Position numbers and translations under genes: made by a program. The notes beneath the pieces were generated by a model. That model was not told where the DNA came from. It was given only the letters and a program-made list of their open reading frames with translations, and made no database searches. Below are positions 5,776 through 5,837 of a stretch of DNA of 5,837 nt, one piece after another. Source of the DNA: UBA9464 sp003445095 (lineage in GTDB: Bacteria; Verrucomicrobiota; Verrucomicrobiia; Limisphaerales; UBA9464); assembly GCA_035437945.1 (NCBI GenBank), contig DAOMZG010000370.1, forward strand, positions 1-5,837, given 5' to 3'. Within the stretch, counting starts at the first letter, position 1; every line of letters starts with the position of its first letter.

Positions 5776-5837
5776 ATGAAAACCCGGCAACGGAGTGGAG
5801 TTCGCTCGGATGGTTTCACCCTGATCGAGCTATTATG
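5776..5837 (+). CDS. Prepilin-type N-terminal methylation protein, 5' fragment
   Basis: The first 20 codons read MKTRQRSGVRSDGFTLIELL and run off the right edge. A short basic leader ends in Gly followed by Phe, Thr, Leu, Ile, Glu. This is the type IV prepilin/type II pseudopilin signature, cut by prepilin peptidase between Gly13 and Phe14, with the Glu at +5. In Planctomycetes and Verrucomicrobia such N-termini are very common on secreted proteins of unknown role, including the DUF1559 type, so pilus function should not be assumed. Alternative in-frame starts at 5743 and 5755 would lengthen the leader to 24 or 20 residues. The next codon begins TG, so it is not the usual Val. Confidence 0.8.
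   Translation, partial: MKTRQRSGVRSDGFTLIELL

Noticed and set aside
1..5837. CRISPR array, tRNA, rRNA, insertion sequence or Rho-independent terminator
   Set aside because: No regularly spaced repeats, cloverleaf, transposase or GC hairpin with a T-run was seen on reading both strands.

Overview
The window holds most of a conjugation (type IV secretion, mating-pair formation) operon on the minus strand. It is joined abruptly, near position 5230, to a different kind of locus: a truncated sugar-phosphate isomerase-like gene (minus strand) and the start of a divergent prepilin-like gene (plus strand). The prepilin-type N-terminus (GFTLIELL) and an isomerase starting MRFAICNEIF suggest a soil- or freshwater-type member of the Planctomycetes-Verrucomicrobia-Lentisphaerae group, most likely Verrucomicrobia. 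That assignment is family-level recall, not a search result.

Reading in the direction of transcription (right to left), the conjugation block is: a VirB4/TrbE-type ATPase lacking its N-terminal half (5229-3997); a small glycine-rich lipoprotein (4000-3680); a TrbJ/VirB5-like periplasmic coiled-coil protein (3656-2865); a TrbL/VirB6-like polytopic membrane protein (2828-1767); a TrbF/VirB8-like bitopic inner-membrane protein (1770-1102); a TrbG/VirB9-like secreted protein (1121-120); and the first 35 codons of a TrbI/VirB10-like protein (107-1, running off the left edge). Genes overlap by 4 or 20 bases or lie 12 to 36 bases apart, so this is one operon. The order E-J-L-F-G-I matches the trb order of Ti-type plasmids and many integrative elements. 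The differences are an unfamiliar lipoprotein between E and J, and no TrbK between J and L. Together the products would form the ATPase, the inner-membrane platform, the pilus-tip or periplasmic subunit and the outer-membrane core of a DNA-transfer channel. No relaxase, coupling protein or integrase lies in the window.

The most notable feature is the junction. The ATPase reading frame is recognisable only from just after where its Walker A motif should be. Immediately upstream, in another frame, lies the N-terminal 116 or so residues of the isomerase, which stops abruptly at 5226. Two unrelated genes are therefore each cut and fused out of frame. This is either a real deletion or rearrangement at the edge of an integrated element, or an assembly chimera; the sequence alone cannot decide.

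The right-hand intergenic region (5586-5775) carries a perfect 6+1+6 palindrome and a close match to a sigma-54 -24/-12 promoter just ahead of the prepilin-like gene. The longer plus-strand open frames opposite the trb genes look like shadows.
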